Positions 1-6,555 are shown, numbered from the stretch's first letter. The stretch is DNA of 64,000 bases from Luteibacter sp. Sphag1AF (GCF_014192715.1 NZ_JACHYH010000002.1:248001-312000), one strand, 5' to 3'. Numbers and translations are program-made. The notes: generated from the letters alone by a model not told the origin.

Positions 1-818
1 GACTCCTTCGTCTGCGCGGGCGTCTCATCGATGATTAGGCCGGACTTGTTCAGGATTTCGGTCGCCGACACAACCTTCATCCAGTCCTCTTCCCGTAACA
101 GCTTTGGGCGCCGGATCAGGCCATAGTCAACTCGGGCAACGTAGGCGATTGCACGCTCCATCAGTGCGCGTGCGGACATCTCCATCGTCGCGATGTAAAC
201 CCTCTTGCCAGTTAAGGCCACATTCACCGCGATCTGCATCGCCAGTGCCGTCTTACCCATGGAGGGGCGCCCGGCAATGATCGTCAGTGTCTGCGAATGC
301 AACCCGGAGGTGCGACGGTCAAAGTTACCGATACCCGTCGATAGGCCGGTGATGCTGCCGTCCATTTCAAGGCGCGACTGCATCCCGTCCATAACTTCCA
401 CCAAGACCTCTGGGGCACTCTTAGAGGACTTCGCGTTGCGGGGCGCTACCTGTGCCAGGATCGCCTGCGCCTCGTTGAATGTAGGAGCTTCCAGGGCCAT
501 CCTGCGGCCTGCCGCAACCACCTTCCGGCGCTCACTGTCCTGACGAACCACATCGGCATAGGCACGGGCGTTCGCAGCACTGGTTGCGTTGTTCGCCACG
601 TCCATCGTGTAGGCGGACATGTTGCGGTCGCCGAAGCTCTCGGCCACGACGAAGAAATCTACCGGGCTACCCGCTTCGCAGGACTCCTTCAACTTGGCGA
701 AAAGTCGGGCGTTGCGCTGGTCGCCGAAGTCTTCGGCCCCGATGATGTCGGAAACCTGCCAGTACGCGTTTGCGTCCAAGAGGATCGCCCCAACCACGGC
801 CTGCTCGGAGGCGCTCAT
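1..818 (-). CDS. Replicative DNA helicase DnaB family, phage-encoded, C-terminus cut by window edge
   Basis: Hexameric replicative helicase that would unwind the prophage replication fork. About 272 residues are visible: a DnaB N-terminal domain (start MSASEQAVVGAILLDANAYW), then the P-loop GRPSMGKTAL with the Walker lysine near residue 189. The rest lies left of position 1. It is the last visible gene of a leftward operon (cro, small genes, O-like protein, small membrane protein, DnaB), and its ATG overlaps the preceding stop codon (ATGA, 815-818). A DnaB beside an O-like protein is a typical lambdoid replication module, so this is a phage copy and not the host dnaB. Confidence 0.9.
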   Translation of the reverse strand, partial: MSASEQAVVGAILLDANAYWQVSDIIGAEDFGDQRNARLFAKLKESCEAGSPVDFFVVAESFGDRNMSAYTMDVANNATSAANARAYADVVRQDSERRKVVAAGRRMALEAPTFNEAQAILAQVAPRNAKSSKSAPEVLVEVMDGMQSRLEMDGSITGLSTGIGNFDRRTSGLHSQTLTIIAGRPSMGKTALAMQIAVNVALTGKRVYIATMEMSARALMERAIAYVARVDYGLIRRPKLLREEDWMKVVSATEILNKSGLIIDETPAQTKE

Positions 819-1009
819 GTATTCACCGTTATGAGCAAGATGATTACTGCGAGTATTCCGAACATGATCGACCCAAAGGCGAGCATCCCTGCTTCAAGCG
901 TTCCCCACGCAACGCCGCCAGCAACGCCGCAAACGAGACCGCATAGGCAAGCGAATGCAAAAACAAGGAGGCTTGAGAGCGTCTGAGAGATGACTTTTGA
1001 GTCCCTCAT
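815..1009 (-). CDS. Small membrane protein between replication genes
   Basis: A 64-residue protein of unknown function. After a short polar N-terminus (MRDSKVISQT) it has two hydrophobic stretches, about residues 11-34 and 39-61, so it is probably a two-helix inner-membrane protein. Both ends overlap neighbours by four bases in the ATGA arrangement: its start with the O-like gene and its stop with dnaB. This argues for a translated, coupled gene. No family was recognised. Confidence 0.75.
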   Translation of the reverse strand: MRDSKVISQTLSSLLVFAFACLCGLVCGVAGGVAWGTLEAGMLAFGSIMFGILAVIILLITVNT

Positions 1010-1764
1010 GTGGCCACCTTGTTTTCGTATTTGCCTTCACTGACCTTGATGTGATTCGCGGACTCAATCAGCCACTCGAAGTCACACCCGGTCCAAGCGT
1101 TGTTTCGTCCCGTCAGGAAGTCGGACAATGCGGCGTAGGCGAAAAACTCCTGCCAGTATTCGACCGATTGCCGTTCCTTGCTCTCGGTCCATCGGGCGCG
1201 CAGCTTGCGACGACGGGCGTCCGAGAACGTGCGCACCCCGGGAAGCATCGGGAGGTGCTCGTGGTAGGCGTCGAGGATTTCCGTGTACGGAATCTGATCT
1301 GCCTTGCCCGACTCGGACAAGTCGTCGCCAGGCGACAGAGTATTTATTCCCTTCCTCTCCTCTCCCTTCCCTTCCCTTCCCTTCCCTTCCTCCGACGAAC
1401 GTTCGCGAACGTTCGCGAGGATTCGCGAGGATTCATCGAATGCTGGAATTTTCGACTGGGAAGGCTTGTCAATTTTCTGGTGATTCAACCAGTTAAGAAT
1501 CTGGATGTAGGTGCTTCCCTCAGCTGCATAGCGAGCGATGCAACCTTCTTGCTCAAGCTCGCCCAACCAGGTGTCCATCAGCTCGGGAGCATCGTCGTCA
1601 TAGGGGAAAAGAAGGCTCGCGAGCATTCGCGAGGCTCCGCGAGTCCTTCCGTGATCGTCGCTGATCGTCCACAACTCAATGAAGAGAAGCCGCGCATCCC
1701 GAGATACGCGACCCATGCTCTCCGACTGTGGAAACTCGGGCTTTATGGATCGAATGCGAGCCAT
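1006..1764 (-). CDS. Phage replication protein, O-like / replisome organiser
   Basis: A 252-residue protein likely to bind the phage origin and recruit DnaB. The N-terminus (MARIRSIKPEF, then RLLFIELW, DDHGR and LFPYDDD) and the motif NWLNHQKIDKPS match the winged-helix N-domain of phage replisome organisers. A low-complexity linker rich in Glu, Gly and Lys follows (about residues 120-140). The C-terminal part (YHEHLPMLPGVR, RRKLRARW, FL-GR, EGKY) matches the conserved tail of these proteins. The neighbouring dnaB supports the role. The linker DNA carries iterons and a G-rich tract, listed separately. Confidence 0.85.
   Translation of the reverse strand: MARIRSIKPEFPQSESMGRVSRDARLLFIELWTISDDHGRTRGASRMLASLLFPYDDDAPELMDTWLGELEQEGCIARYAAEGSTYIQILNWLNHQKIDKPSQSKIPAFDESSRILANVRERSSEEGKGREGKGEERKGINTLSPGDDLSESGKADQIPYTEILDAYHEHLPMLPGVRTFSDARRRKLRARWTESKERQSVEYWQEFFAYAALSDFLTGRNNAWTGCDFEWLIESANHIKVSEGKYENKVAT
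1347..1435. repeat. Iteron-like 10-bp repeats and pyrimidine tract, candidate phage replication origin
   Basis: Inside the O-like gene lie four tandem 10-bp units at 1396-1435: CGAACGTTCG twice, CGAGGATTCG, CGAGGATTCA. Next to them, 1347-1393 is 47 uninterrupted pyrimidines including five CCCTT units (1364-1388). The complementary (coding) strand therefore has five GGG runs with AA spacers, a canonical G-quadruplex motif. The unit ATTCGCGAGG recurs at 1625-1634. Lambda carries its origin iterons at the equivalent place inside gene O. Origin function is inference. Confidence 0.5.
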
Positions 1765-1835
1765 CTAATTACCTGCTATGGACACTACGTTGACGGGGCT
1801 TTTGATCGCATAAGCGATGCTGGGGAACGCCTTGC

Positions 1836-2042
1836 TCAAGACTGGAGCGGCACTTTCTGCGATCTTTTCAGGCCCTCAATTGGGACCACCAGTCCGCCTG
1901 TACTTTCAAACCGATATTTCGATTGCACGGCCGCTTCCGTGGCCAATGATGCGAATGCTTCGGGCGTCATCCCTCGCCTTTCGGCCGCTTTTCGCAGCTC
2001 GGTCATCTGCTCGTCTGAGAGATGACAAATAATTTCAGGCAT
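1836..2042 (-). CDS. Small protein, possible ribbon-helix-helix DNA-binding type
   Basis: A 68-residue protein starting MPEIICHLSDEQMTELRKAA. A short beta-like strand followed by two predicted helices (about residues 9-22 and 26-38) resembles Arc/CopG-type ribbon-helix-helix proteins, but the match is loose. It lies between the cro-proximal genes and the O-like gene on the same strand, consistent with early leftward transcription. The stretch 1765-1835 between it and the O-like gene shows nothing recognisable. Confidence 0.65.
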   Translation of the reverse strand: MPEIICHLSDEQMTELRKAAERRGMTPEAFASLATEAAVQSKYRFESTGGLVVPIEGLKRSQKVPLQS

Positions 2043-2072
2043 TGGGGCCTCCTTCGGGACCGGTAAGCCACT

Positions 2073-2258
2073 TCAAGCCGCCTGCGCTTCTTCGTTACGC
2101 TGATCGAGCTGGGCAATCCCACGCATCAGGAGTTCTCGCGCGAACGCGGCGGGCTGCCTCTTATTGAGACGTGCAAGCGCTTCAATGGCTGCGTACTCGT
2201 CGTCATTCAGCCGAACTTTGATGGGGTTGTCCCGGATGTGGCTGGGGTCTGCGTACAT
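2073..2258 (-). CDS. Small ribbon-helix-helix-like protein
   Basis: A 61-residue protein starting MYADPSHIRDNPIKVRLNDD. The pattern IKVRLNDDEYAAIEALARL, followed by a second helix (AAFARELLMRG), fits a ribbon-helix-helix DNA-binding fold of the kind used as phage or antitoxin-type regulators. The ATG at 2258 was chosen over an upstream start because a good AGGA ribosome-binding site precedes it (AAAGGAACCAACG). It is co-directional with cro and the O-like gene. The exact role is unknown. Confidence 0.7.
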   Translation of the reverse strand: MYADPSHIRDNPIKVRLNDDEYAAIEALARLNKRQPAAFARELLMRGIAQLDQRNEEAQAA

Positions 2259-2301
2259 CGTTGGTTCCTTTCGTGGCTCTCGCGTGGTTGGGAGTCTGGA
2301 T

Positions 2302-2517
2302 TTACTTGGACTTGTGGACGTCAGCTGCCTTACCCTTGTAAGCACCGCTCTCGCAGAATGACTCAGGGCGAAGCTCGTATCTGATTCGCAGGTAATGGGC
2401 CTCGGGGATGTAGTCGCCACGCCACATGTAGATGGCTTGGCGTGACCTAAGGCCGAGTGCGGCACGAAGCCGCTCGACACTTCCGAAAAGCTCTATTGCC
2501 TGGGACTTGGTAAGCAT
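2302..2517 (-). CDS. Cro-like repressor
   Basis: A 71-residue helix-turn-helix protein (MLTKSQAIELFGSVERLRAA) with the helix pair LFGSVERLRAALGL / RSRQAIYMWR typical of Cro/YdaS proteins. It lies divergently opposite the CI-like repressor gene and heads the leftward operon, the standard place for Cro. A start three codons upstream (2526, MSVMLTK) is possible. The 2517 start is preferred because the candidate promoter would start transcription at about 2518, giving a leaderless message. Confidence 0.8.
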   Translation of the reverse strand: MLTKSQAIELFGSVERLRAALGLRSRQAIYMWRGDYIPEAHYLRIRYELRPESFCESGAYKGKAADVHKSK

Positions 2518-2524
2518 GACTGAC

Positions 2525-2553
2525 ATTCTCAATCCGCTGACAGTAGTTGTCAA
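2525..2553 (-). promoter_or_regulatory. Candidate leftward promoter for cro operon
   Basis: On the minus strand a perfect -35 TTGACA (2548-2553) and a -10 GAGAAT (2525-2530) are separated by 17 bp. The predicted start near 2518 is one base before the cro ATG at 2517. The -35 overlaps the -35 of the opposite, rightward cI promoter. Confidence 0.5.
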
Positions 2554-2574
2554 TACACTTACAAAAGATAATTG
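2547..2574 (+). promoter_or_regulatory. Candidate rightward promoter for cI
   Basis: TTGTCA (2547-2552) and TAATTG (2569-2574) are spaced 16 bp, giving a start near 2581, only about 7 bases before the repressor ATG at 2588. The -10 hexamer is weak, as expected for a maintenance promoter. The operator dyad at 2558-2578 lies between and over these elements. Confidence 0.4.
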
Positions 2575-2578
2575 TAAG
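2558..2578. promoter_or_regulatory. Operator dyad in the cI/cro intergenic region
   Basis: CTTACAA (2558-2564) and TTGTAAG (2572-2578) form a perfect 7-bp inverted repeat with a 7-bp centre, typical of a lambdoid repressor operator. A further half site CTTACA occurs at 2583-2588 and CTTAC-like copies occur nearby. Binding here would cover the cI promoter and could steer the cI/cro decision. Confidence 0.6.
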
Positions 2579-2587
2579 CTCACTTAC

Positions 2588-3304
2588 ATGACTCTTGCAG
2601 AGCGGGCGCGCTACGCCAGAAAACGGCTCCAGATGACTCAAGCCGATGCAGCCACGCTGATCGGGTGCAGCCGGGGCACCGTTGCCATGTGGGAAAGCGG
2701 AGGGAGTGCCAGCATCGGGCAATACCTTTTACCCGCCGCAAAGGTGTACAAGGTCAACCCGGACTGGCTTGATTCCGGCAAGGGCAGCGATGACTACCCG
2801 TGGACAGGACGAGTAATCCCGGTGCGTGCCTTCGAGGTGGAGGCGGTCGAGTCAGATGAAGATTTCGACCCAAGCAGTGAGGTATGGGTCGATGGGGTAG
2901 AGGTGGAAGTAAGCGGGGGGAGCGGGCGCATAGTGCCCGAGTTCGTGCCGACGCAATATCGCCAGCGATACACGCTAAAATGGTTTCAGGAGACAGGCGC
3001 AAATCCGGCAAATGTTAAGGTTATGCGGGTTCGCGGGAACAGCATGGAACGCACCCTGTTCGACGGGGACAAGGTCGCGGTCGACACTGGGAATGTTCGC
3101 CTAGCAAGCAACCATGTCTACGTCGTCGTAATGGGTGACGAGGTAAGGGTAAAGAGACTATTCAGGACGGCGGACGGTCGGGTGCGGATCGTGTCCGACA
3201 ATGCCGACAAGACGCTATATCCCGATGAATTTGTCGAGGACGACGCGTTCTCTTTCATGATAATTGGCCGTGTCATCGACCGTAGCGGTAGGGGCGGCCT
3301 ATAG
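2588..3304 (+). CDS. CI-like phage repressor with S24 (LexA-type) peptidase domain
   Basis: A 238-residue lysogeny repressor. The N-terminal helix-turn-helix spans about residues 1-65 (MTLAERARYARKRLQMTQAD, GCSRGTVAMWESG). The C-terminal S24 autoproteolysis domain has the catalytic serine in RGNSMERT (Ser152) and the catalytic lysine in VRVKRLF (Lys189). Such repressors cleave themselves when RecA is activated, which induces the phage. The ATG at 2588 lies directly behind the operator; the reading frame is open upstream, but the helix-turn-helix begins here. A lipoprotein and a small membrane gene follow on the same strand. Confidence 0.9.
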   Translation: MTLAERARYARKRLQMTQADAATLIGCSRGTVAMWESGGSASIGQYLLPAAKVYKVNPDWLDSGKGSDDYPWTGRVIPVRAFEVEAVESDEDFDPSSEVWVDGVEVEVSGGSGRIVPEFVPTQYRQRYTLKWFQETGANPANVKVMRVRGNSMERTLFDGDKVAVDTGNVRLASNHVYVVVMGDEVRVKRLFRTADGRVRIVSDNADKTLYPDEFVEDDAFSFMIIGRVIDRSGRGGL

Positions 3305-3317
3305 CCTGGAGAAGACA

Positions 3318-3605
3318 GTGAGGAACGTCGTAATTTTGGCTCTTGTCGTCATGTCACTGGCAGGCTGTGCCGTGGCCCACAAGACAGTTATGCCGGATGG
3401 TAGGCAAGGTCTGTCGATCAACTGCTCAGGCGCAGCCATGTCGTGGAACTACTGCTATGAGAAGGCCGGGGACAGGTGCCCGCATGGCTATGACGTCATC
3501 AGCAAGGATGGGGACGGTGGTAACAGCATGGCTGGCGGCGGGGCTAGCGGTTTTTTCGGTTCGGCTGGAAACACCCGCTCCCTGATGATCTCCTGTAAGG
3601 CTTAG
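3318..3605 (+). CDS. Small lipoprotein downstream of the phage repressor
   Basis: A 95-residue predicted lipoprotein. A GTG start at 3318 with a GGAGAAG ribosome-binding site gives a compact signal peptide ending in the lipobox LAGC, cysteine about residue 15. The mature part is Gly- and Cys-rich (SINCSG, SWNYCYEKAGDRCPHGYDV). Similar small Cys-containing lipoproteins occur in many proteobacteria, but I know no function. It follows cI by 13 bases and precedes a one-helix membrane protein and a terminator, so it should be expressed in the lysogen. Superinfection exclusion or surface conversion are guesses. Confidence 0.7.
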   Translation: MRNVVILALVVMSLAGCAVAHKTVMPDGRQGLSINCSGAAMSWNYCYEKAGDRCPHGYDVISKDGDGGNSMAGGGASGFFGSAGNTRSLMISCKA

Positions 3606-3607
3606 CC

Positions 3608-3802
3608 GTGAGCTGGTGGCAGGCTCTTTCGGTCGCCGTGATATCCATATGGCTCGGCGTAGCTTGGATTGAGGACGCCGTTGAAAAGATCGTCGCTAGG
3701 CGACTTGCTGCGCACCTAATAAACCTTGAGGCCATGCTTATAGAGAGGGGCATTATATCGCCCGATACGCCATGGCCTGATGACCCCAATGATAACCCAT
3801 AG
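3608..3802 (+). CDS. Small single-helix membrane protein in the repressor transcript
   Basis: A 64-residue protein with a GTG start at 3608, two bases after the lipoprotein stop. A hydrophobic N-terminal helix (WWQALSVAVISIWLGVAW) is followed by a charged amphipathic region and a Pro/Asp-rich tail (SPDTPWPDDPNDNP). The topology suggests a membrane-anchored protein with a short soluble tail. It is the last gene before a strong terminator whose stem begins inside its stop codon. No family was recognised. Confidence 0.65.
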   Translation: MSWWQALSVAVISIWLGVAWIEDAVEKIVARRLAAHLINLEAMLIERGIISPDTPWPDDPNDNP

Positions 3803-3823
3803 CCCGCTATAGCGGGCTTTTTT
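3801..3823 (+). terminator. Rho-independent terminator of the cI transcript
   Basis: AGCCCGCTA/TAGCGGGCT (3801-3818) is a perfect 9-bp dyad followed by a run of T to 3823. It begins in the stop codon of the preceding small membrane gene and separates the repressor transcript from the rightward gene array. Confidence 0.85.
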
Positions 3824-3837
3824 ACGCCTGAAAATGT

Positions 3838-3870
3838 CAATAGACTTGCTCTATTGTCAGCTATTGTCAG
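3838..3870. promoter_or_regulatory. Dyad and direct repeats upstream of the rightward gene array
   Basis: CAATAG (3838-3843) is inverted as CTATTG (3851-3856), and the 10-mer CTATTGTCAG is directly repeated at 3851-3860 and 3861-3870. This lies between the cI terminator and the first gene of the array (3979), so it is a likely regulator-binding site for that transcript. No convincing promoter hexamers were identified. Positions 3871-3978 are otherwise empty apart from CTTACA at 3921-3926. Confidence 0.4.
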
Positions 3871-3978
3871 CATAGAAACAATTTATGGTCAGCACACTTG
3901 CATCGAGCTGTCATTTCGCTTACATTGGTCACCAAGCCGCCAACCACGCCATCCCGGCGATGCGGCTAGGAGACAACC

Positions 3979-4158
3979 ATGCAATCCCATGCATATATCA
4001 CCGTCCCCATCAGCTACGTCAACGCAGCGAATCGGCTCATTGAAACCTCTGAGGTGATCCGCGACTCCATGTCGATTGCCGATCAGCAGAGCCTGCATGC
4101 TCGGCTCCGCTCGGATATCGACAGCGTCAAGTGGTTCGATCTGGGAGACGAGAGATGA
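3979..4158 (+). CDS. Hypothetical 59-residue phage protein
   Basis: Starts MQSHAYITVPISYVNAANRL, preceded by AGGAGA (about 8 bases upstream), and ends KWFDLGDER. It is small, soluble and of unknown function. It is the first gene of the rightward array, and its TGA overlaps the next ATG (ATGA at 4155-4158). Confidence 0.6.
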   Translation: MQSHAYITVPISYVNAANRLIETSEVIRDSMSIADQQSLHARLRSDIDSVKWFDLGDER

Positions 4159-4226
4159 GCGCCTTAAAAGTGGCTGCACTCTTCCTGCTTGTCGCTGCCG
4201 CTGGTCGGCTTGCGGGGCTCGTATGA
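4155..4226 (+). CDS. 23-residue hydrophobic micro-ORF
   Basis: Encodes MSALKVAALFLLVAAAGRLA plus three residues, a single hydrophobic helix. Its start overlaps the previous stop (ATGA) and its stop overlaps the next start (ATGA at 4223-4226), so it would be translated by coupling. It could be a true membrane micropeptide or only a translational bridge. Confidence 0.45.
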   Translation: MSALKVAALFLLVAAAGRLAGLV

Positions 4227-4516
4227 AGCACTGCGCAGTCTCCCGCGATGAGCGTTCGTACCTCGCCGACATTGACGAGCAGGAACGCCGCGACGATCAC
4301 CTGTACCACCTTTCCGGCGAGCTGATTGCCGATGACGAGTCTTTTGCTGATGGACTTGTCGATGCGCTATACACCCCCGGCATCCGCGAAAACGTCATCG
4401 CCCTCTTCCGCAATAACGACCTCATGGCCGCTGCGAAGCTGATGGCGGATCACGTGCCCACTTACTGCAACGAACGTGCAGAGGTCATCGTGTCTGAGAA
4501 GGAGAAGGCGGCATGA
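4223..4516 (+). CDS. Hypothetical phage protein, 97 residues
   Basis: Starts MKHCAVSRDERSYLADIDEQ. It is acidic and helical with no transmembrane segment or recognised motif. Both ends use ATGA overlaps with neighbours (4223 and 4513), which fixes the start inside a longer open frame. Probably an early accessory gene of the array. Confidence 0.65.
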   Translation: MKHCAVSRDERSYLADIDEQERRDDHLYHLSGELIADDESFADGLVDALYTPGIRENVIALFRNNDLMAAAKLMADHVPTYCNERAEVIVSEKEKAA

Positions 4517-4899
4517 ACATCACACTGGCCACGCTGGCGAAAGCCACCCCGCAAGAAATCTTCGATCAAGTGGCTTCGCATCTGCTGACTCAGGGACGGC
4601 AATCCCTTAGTGCGCAGGTTGACGGCGGGTGCGCATACCGTGGCACTGACGGGTGTAGGTGTGCTGCTGGATGTCTTATTAGTGATGACGAGTATCGCCC
4701 CGGAATGGAAAGCAGGACTTGGGTGGACGTTTATCGGATTTTTAAGACTTTACCTTATGCTGGCACAGCGACGATTGATTTAATTGACGTGTTGCAGACT
4801 GTACATGATGCGTGCGAGCCGTATGAATGGCGCGAAGAACTCCGCAGTGTTGCCAAGAGCTACGGCCTTTCTGACAAGGTGCTGGAGGCGTTCGCATGA
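4513..4899 (+). CDS. Hypothetical phage protein with Cys cluster, 128 residues
   Basis: Starts MNITLATLAKATPQEIFDQV. The N-terminal half has a cysteine cluster (GGCAYRGTDGCRCAAGCLIS, about residues 38-57) that might bind metal. The C-terminal half is helical (AYEWREELRSVAKSYG-like). The first 60 residues resemble a type of phage protein in which a helical N-terminus precedes a C-rich loop, but I cannot name the family. Its start and stop are coupled to the neighbours by ATGA overlaps. Confidence 0.65.
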   Translation: MNITLATLAKATPQEIFDQVASHLLTQGRQSLSAQVDGGCAYRGTDGCRCAAGCLISDDEYRPGMESRTWVDVYRIFKTLPYAGTATIDLIDVLQTVHDACEPYEWREELRSVAKSYGLSDKVLEAFA

Positions 4900-5051
4900 A
4901 CAACAGAATGTTCCGCTGCCGCCTCGCACGAATCGTAGATGGCGTCATGCAGGTGGTTGTGTATGTCGGCCCGTACGAATCCATCCCTCATGGATGGTCG
5001 ATGTTTGTTCGTGAGGTAGTGCGTCGCAACGAGCGTGCGCGTCATGGATGA
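4896..5051 (+). CDS. Hypothetical 51-residue phage protein
   Basis: Starts MNNRMFRCRLARIVDGVMQV and ends RRNERARHG. It is basic and of unknown function. Its start overlaps the upstream stop (ATGA), and its last 8 bases overlap the next gene's start at 5044 in another frame. Confidence 0.5.
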   Translation: MNNRMFRCRLARIVDGVMQVVVYVGPYESIPHGWSMFVREVVRRNERARHG

Positions 5052-5268
5052 GAATAACGTCGAGGTGGTACTGACTCATATTTCTTTGATTCGTACGGGC
5101 GACGCAGTCGAACACAACGGCAAGTTGATGACGGTCAGCCCCGGCGACATCAAGTGTGGGTTCATGGGTCACACGCTCTTCGGCGACTCCTACCGCCTAG
5201 GCAGTATTCCTGTCAGGAAGATCAACCTCACTCATGCCATGCCCGCCCGAGTCGGAAGTGCCACATGA
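5044..5268 (+). CDS. Hypothetical 74-residue phage protein
   Basis: Starts MDENNVEVVLTHISLIRTGD and is probably beta-rich (DAVEHNGKLMTVSPGDIKCG). The pattern of a parameter followed by 'GDAVEHNGKLMTV' resembles small phage proteins of unknown function found beside DNA-metabolism genes. The ATG at 5044 overlaps the end of the previous gene, and its stop overlaps the next ATG. Confidence 0.6.
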   Translation: MDENNVEVVLTHISLIRTGDAVEHNGKLMTVSPGDIKCGFMGHTLFGDSYRLGSIPVRKINLTHAMPARVGSAT

Positions 5269-5360
5269 CTCCCCTGGACCGCGCAGAACGCCAGTGTCTT
5301 ATCGCGGGTGTCGGGCTTCCTCTCATCCTCCTTCTCATCTCGTACTGGCTTAGCCACTAA
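5265..5360 (+). CDS. 31-residue single-helix membrane micropeptide
   Basis: Sequence begins MTPLDRAERQCLIAGVGLPL and ends LISYWLSH: a polar N-terminus followed by one transmembrane helix. It is coupled to the upstream gene by an ATGA overlap. Positions 5361-5420 then hold only a ribosome-binding region. Confidence 0.5.
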   Translation: MTPLDRAERQCLIAGVGLPLILLLISYWLSH

Positions 5361-5420
5361 GCCATCCAACGAAGCAGTACCCAGCCATTAGATGGCACAA
5401 ACAACCCAAGGGAACATCTC

Positions 5421-5696
5421 ATGACCACGAAGATTATTGCGGTGAGCGGCGGCTTTTATTTTTTCGGCACCGAGGTTAAGGCCCCTGATGGCTACGTCTC
5501 TCTGAAGAGTGCGGCGATGTTTGGCGGCTTCGGCGGCGGCAAGGGCCTTCCGGGCGTCTCGCGGGGCGACAAATCGGCAACGGTCACGCTTGATCGTTTT
5601 GACGCGGACGAGGAGCTTTTCTTCCCGCTGACGGCGGTTTTCGCAGTGATGCCGTCGATTGACCTGTACGCCTTCAAGGGAACGACGATCCGCTAA
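5421..5696 (+). CDS. Hypothetical phage protein, 91 residues
   Basis: Starts MTTKIIAVSGGFYFFGTEVK. It is Gly- and Phe-rich with a central stretch FGGFGGGKGLPGVSRGD, and probably a small beta protein. It has its own start after a 60-base gap and precedes the MoxR-type ATPase gene by about 70 bases on the same strand. Because it repeatedly neighbours nothing I recognise, no function is offered. Confidence 0.6.
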   Translation: MTTKIIAVSGGFYFFGTEVKAPDGYVSLKSAAMFGGFGGGKGLPGVSRGDKSATVTLDRFDADEELFFPLTAVFAVMPSIDLYAFKGTTIR

Positions 5697-5764
5697 TGGC
5701 GGGCGGTATCCACACATACGGCAGAGCAGCGCTCACGCGCTGCTCAAGTCGTCAAGGAGACAGC

Positions 5765-6553
5765 ATGAAGCACTTCTTTTCCCCGCAGGTTCCCGTTCTG
5801 CTCATTGGCGCTCCGGGCGTGGGCAAGACGGCAAGTGTTCAGCAGCATTTTGACCACGCGGAAGTGGTTCTTACCTCTACGCTAGTGGAGGAGGATATTG
5901 CAGGCCTTCCGTACCGTGAGGGCGAGTACGACTACCGCACGGTGCCTTCTATCTTTCGTCGACTGACCGAGGCGTCCGCTCAGGGGAAGACCACCGTATT
6001 GTTCCTTGACGAGCTGGACAAGGCGCGTCGGGCTGTGGCGGACACTTTACTCACCCTTGTGGCCTCACGTCGCGTAGGCGGAGCCACGCTTCCCATCGAC
6101 ACCTGCATCGTGGCGGCGGCCAATCCTCCCGAGTTCGGTGGTGGTGACGGCATCAGCGATGCCATGCTGTCGCGATTCGCCGCCATTGATTACATCCCGG
6201 ACGTTGTTCGGTGGTCGGAATGGGCAAGATCCCAATTCGATACGGCAGAGTCGCGATTGGTCATTGATGCCGTGTGCAATGGCGAACTGGCCATCTTCGA
6301 CATGGTTGGCGAAGGTCTTTCCAAGCGGATCACTACGCCTCGCACGCTGGCCATGGCGCTCAAATCACTGGAGCGTCATGGGCTGGGGACGGATGCCTTT
6401 GACACGGTTATCCGTGGGCTTCTGACGGCGGAATCGGCCAGCAAGATTCTCCATATCGTCACCCAGACCAAGAACGACGTCATGAGCCATGGCGTTAGCA
6501 ACGTACGACGGAGCCTTCAGAAGGGCCGCGCATCTAACGTCCTGAGGCTTTGA
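5765..6553 (+). CDS. MoxR-type AAA+ ATPase
   Basis: A 262-residue ATPase. Walker A is GAPGVGKT (residues 15-22), Walker B is LFLDELD (about 79-85), and sensor-1-like residues lie in VAAANPPEF. MoxR ATPases act as chaperone-like remodelers of a VWA-domain partner, which is the next gene. The ATG at 5765 has a strong AAGGAGA ribosome-binding site; the longer open frame upstream has no conserved sequence. It ends three bases before the partner's ATG. A MoxR/VWA pair inside a temperate phage early region is uncommon in my knowledge, and its target is unknown. Confidence 0.85.
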   Translation: MKHFFSPQVPVLLIGAPGVGKTASVQQHFDHAEVVLTSTLVEEDIAGLPYREGEYDYRTVPSIFRRLTEASAQGKTTVLFLDELDKARRAVADTLLTLVASRRVGGATLPIDTCIVAAANPPEFGGGDGISDAMLSRFAAIDYIPDVVRWSEWARSQFDTAESRLVIDAVCNGELAIFDMVGEGLSKRITTPRTLAMALKSLERHGLGTDAFDTVIRGLLTAESASKILHIVTQTKNDVMSHGVSNVRRSLQKGRASNVLRL

Positions 6554-6555
6554 CC

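Noticed and set aside
2073..2480. 135-codon form of the small ribbon-helix-helix-like gene
   Set aside because: The N-terminal part overlaps cro in another frame; ATG 2258 has a good ribosome-binding site.
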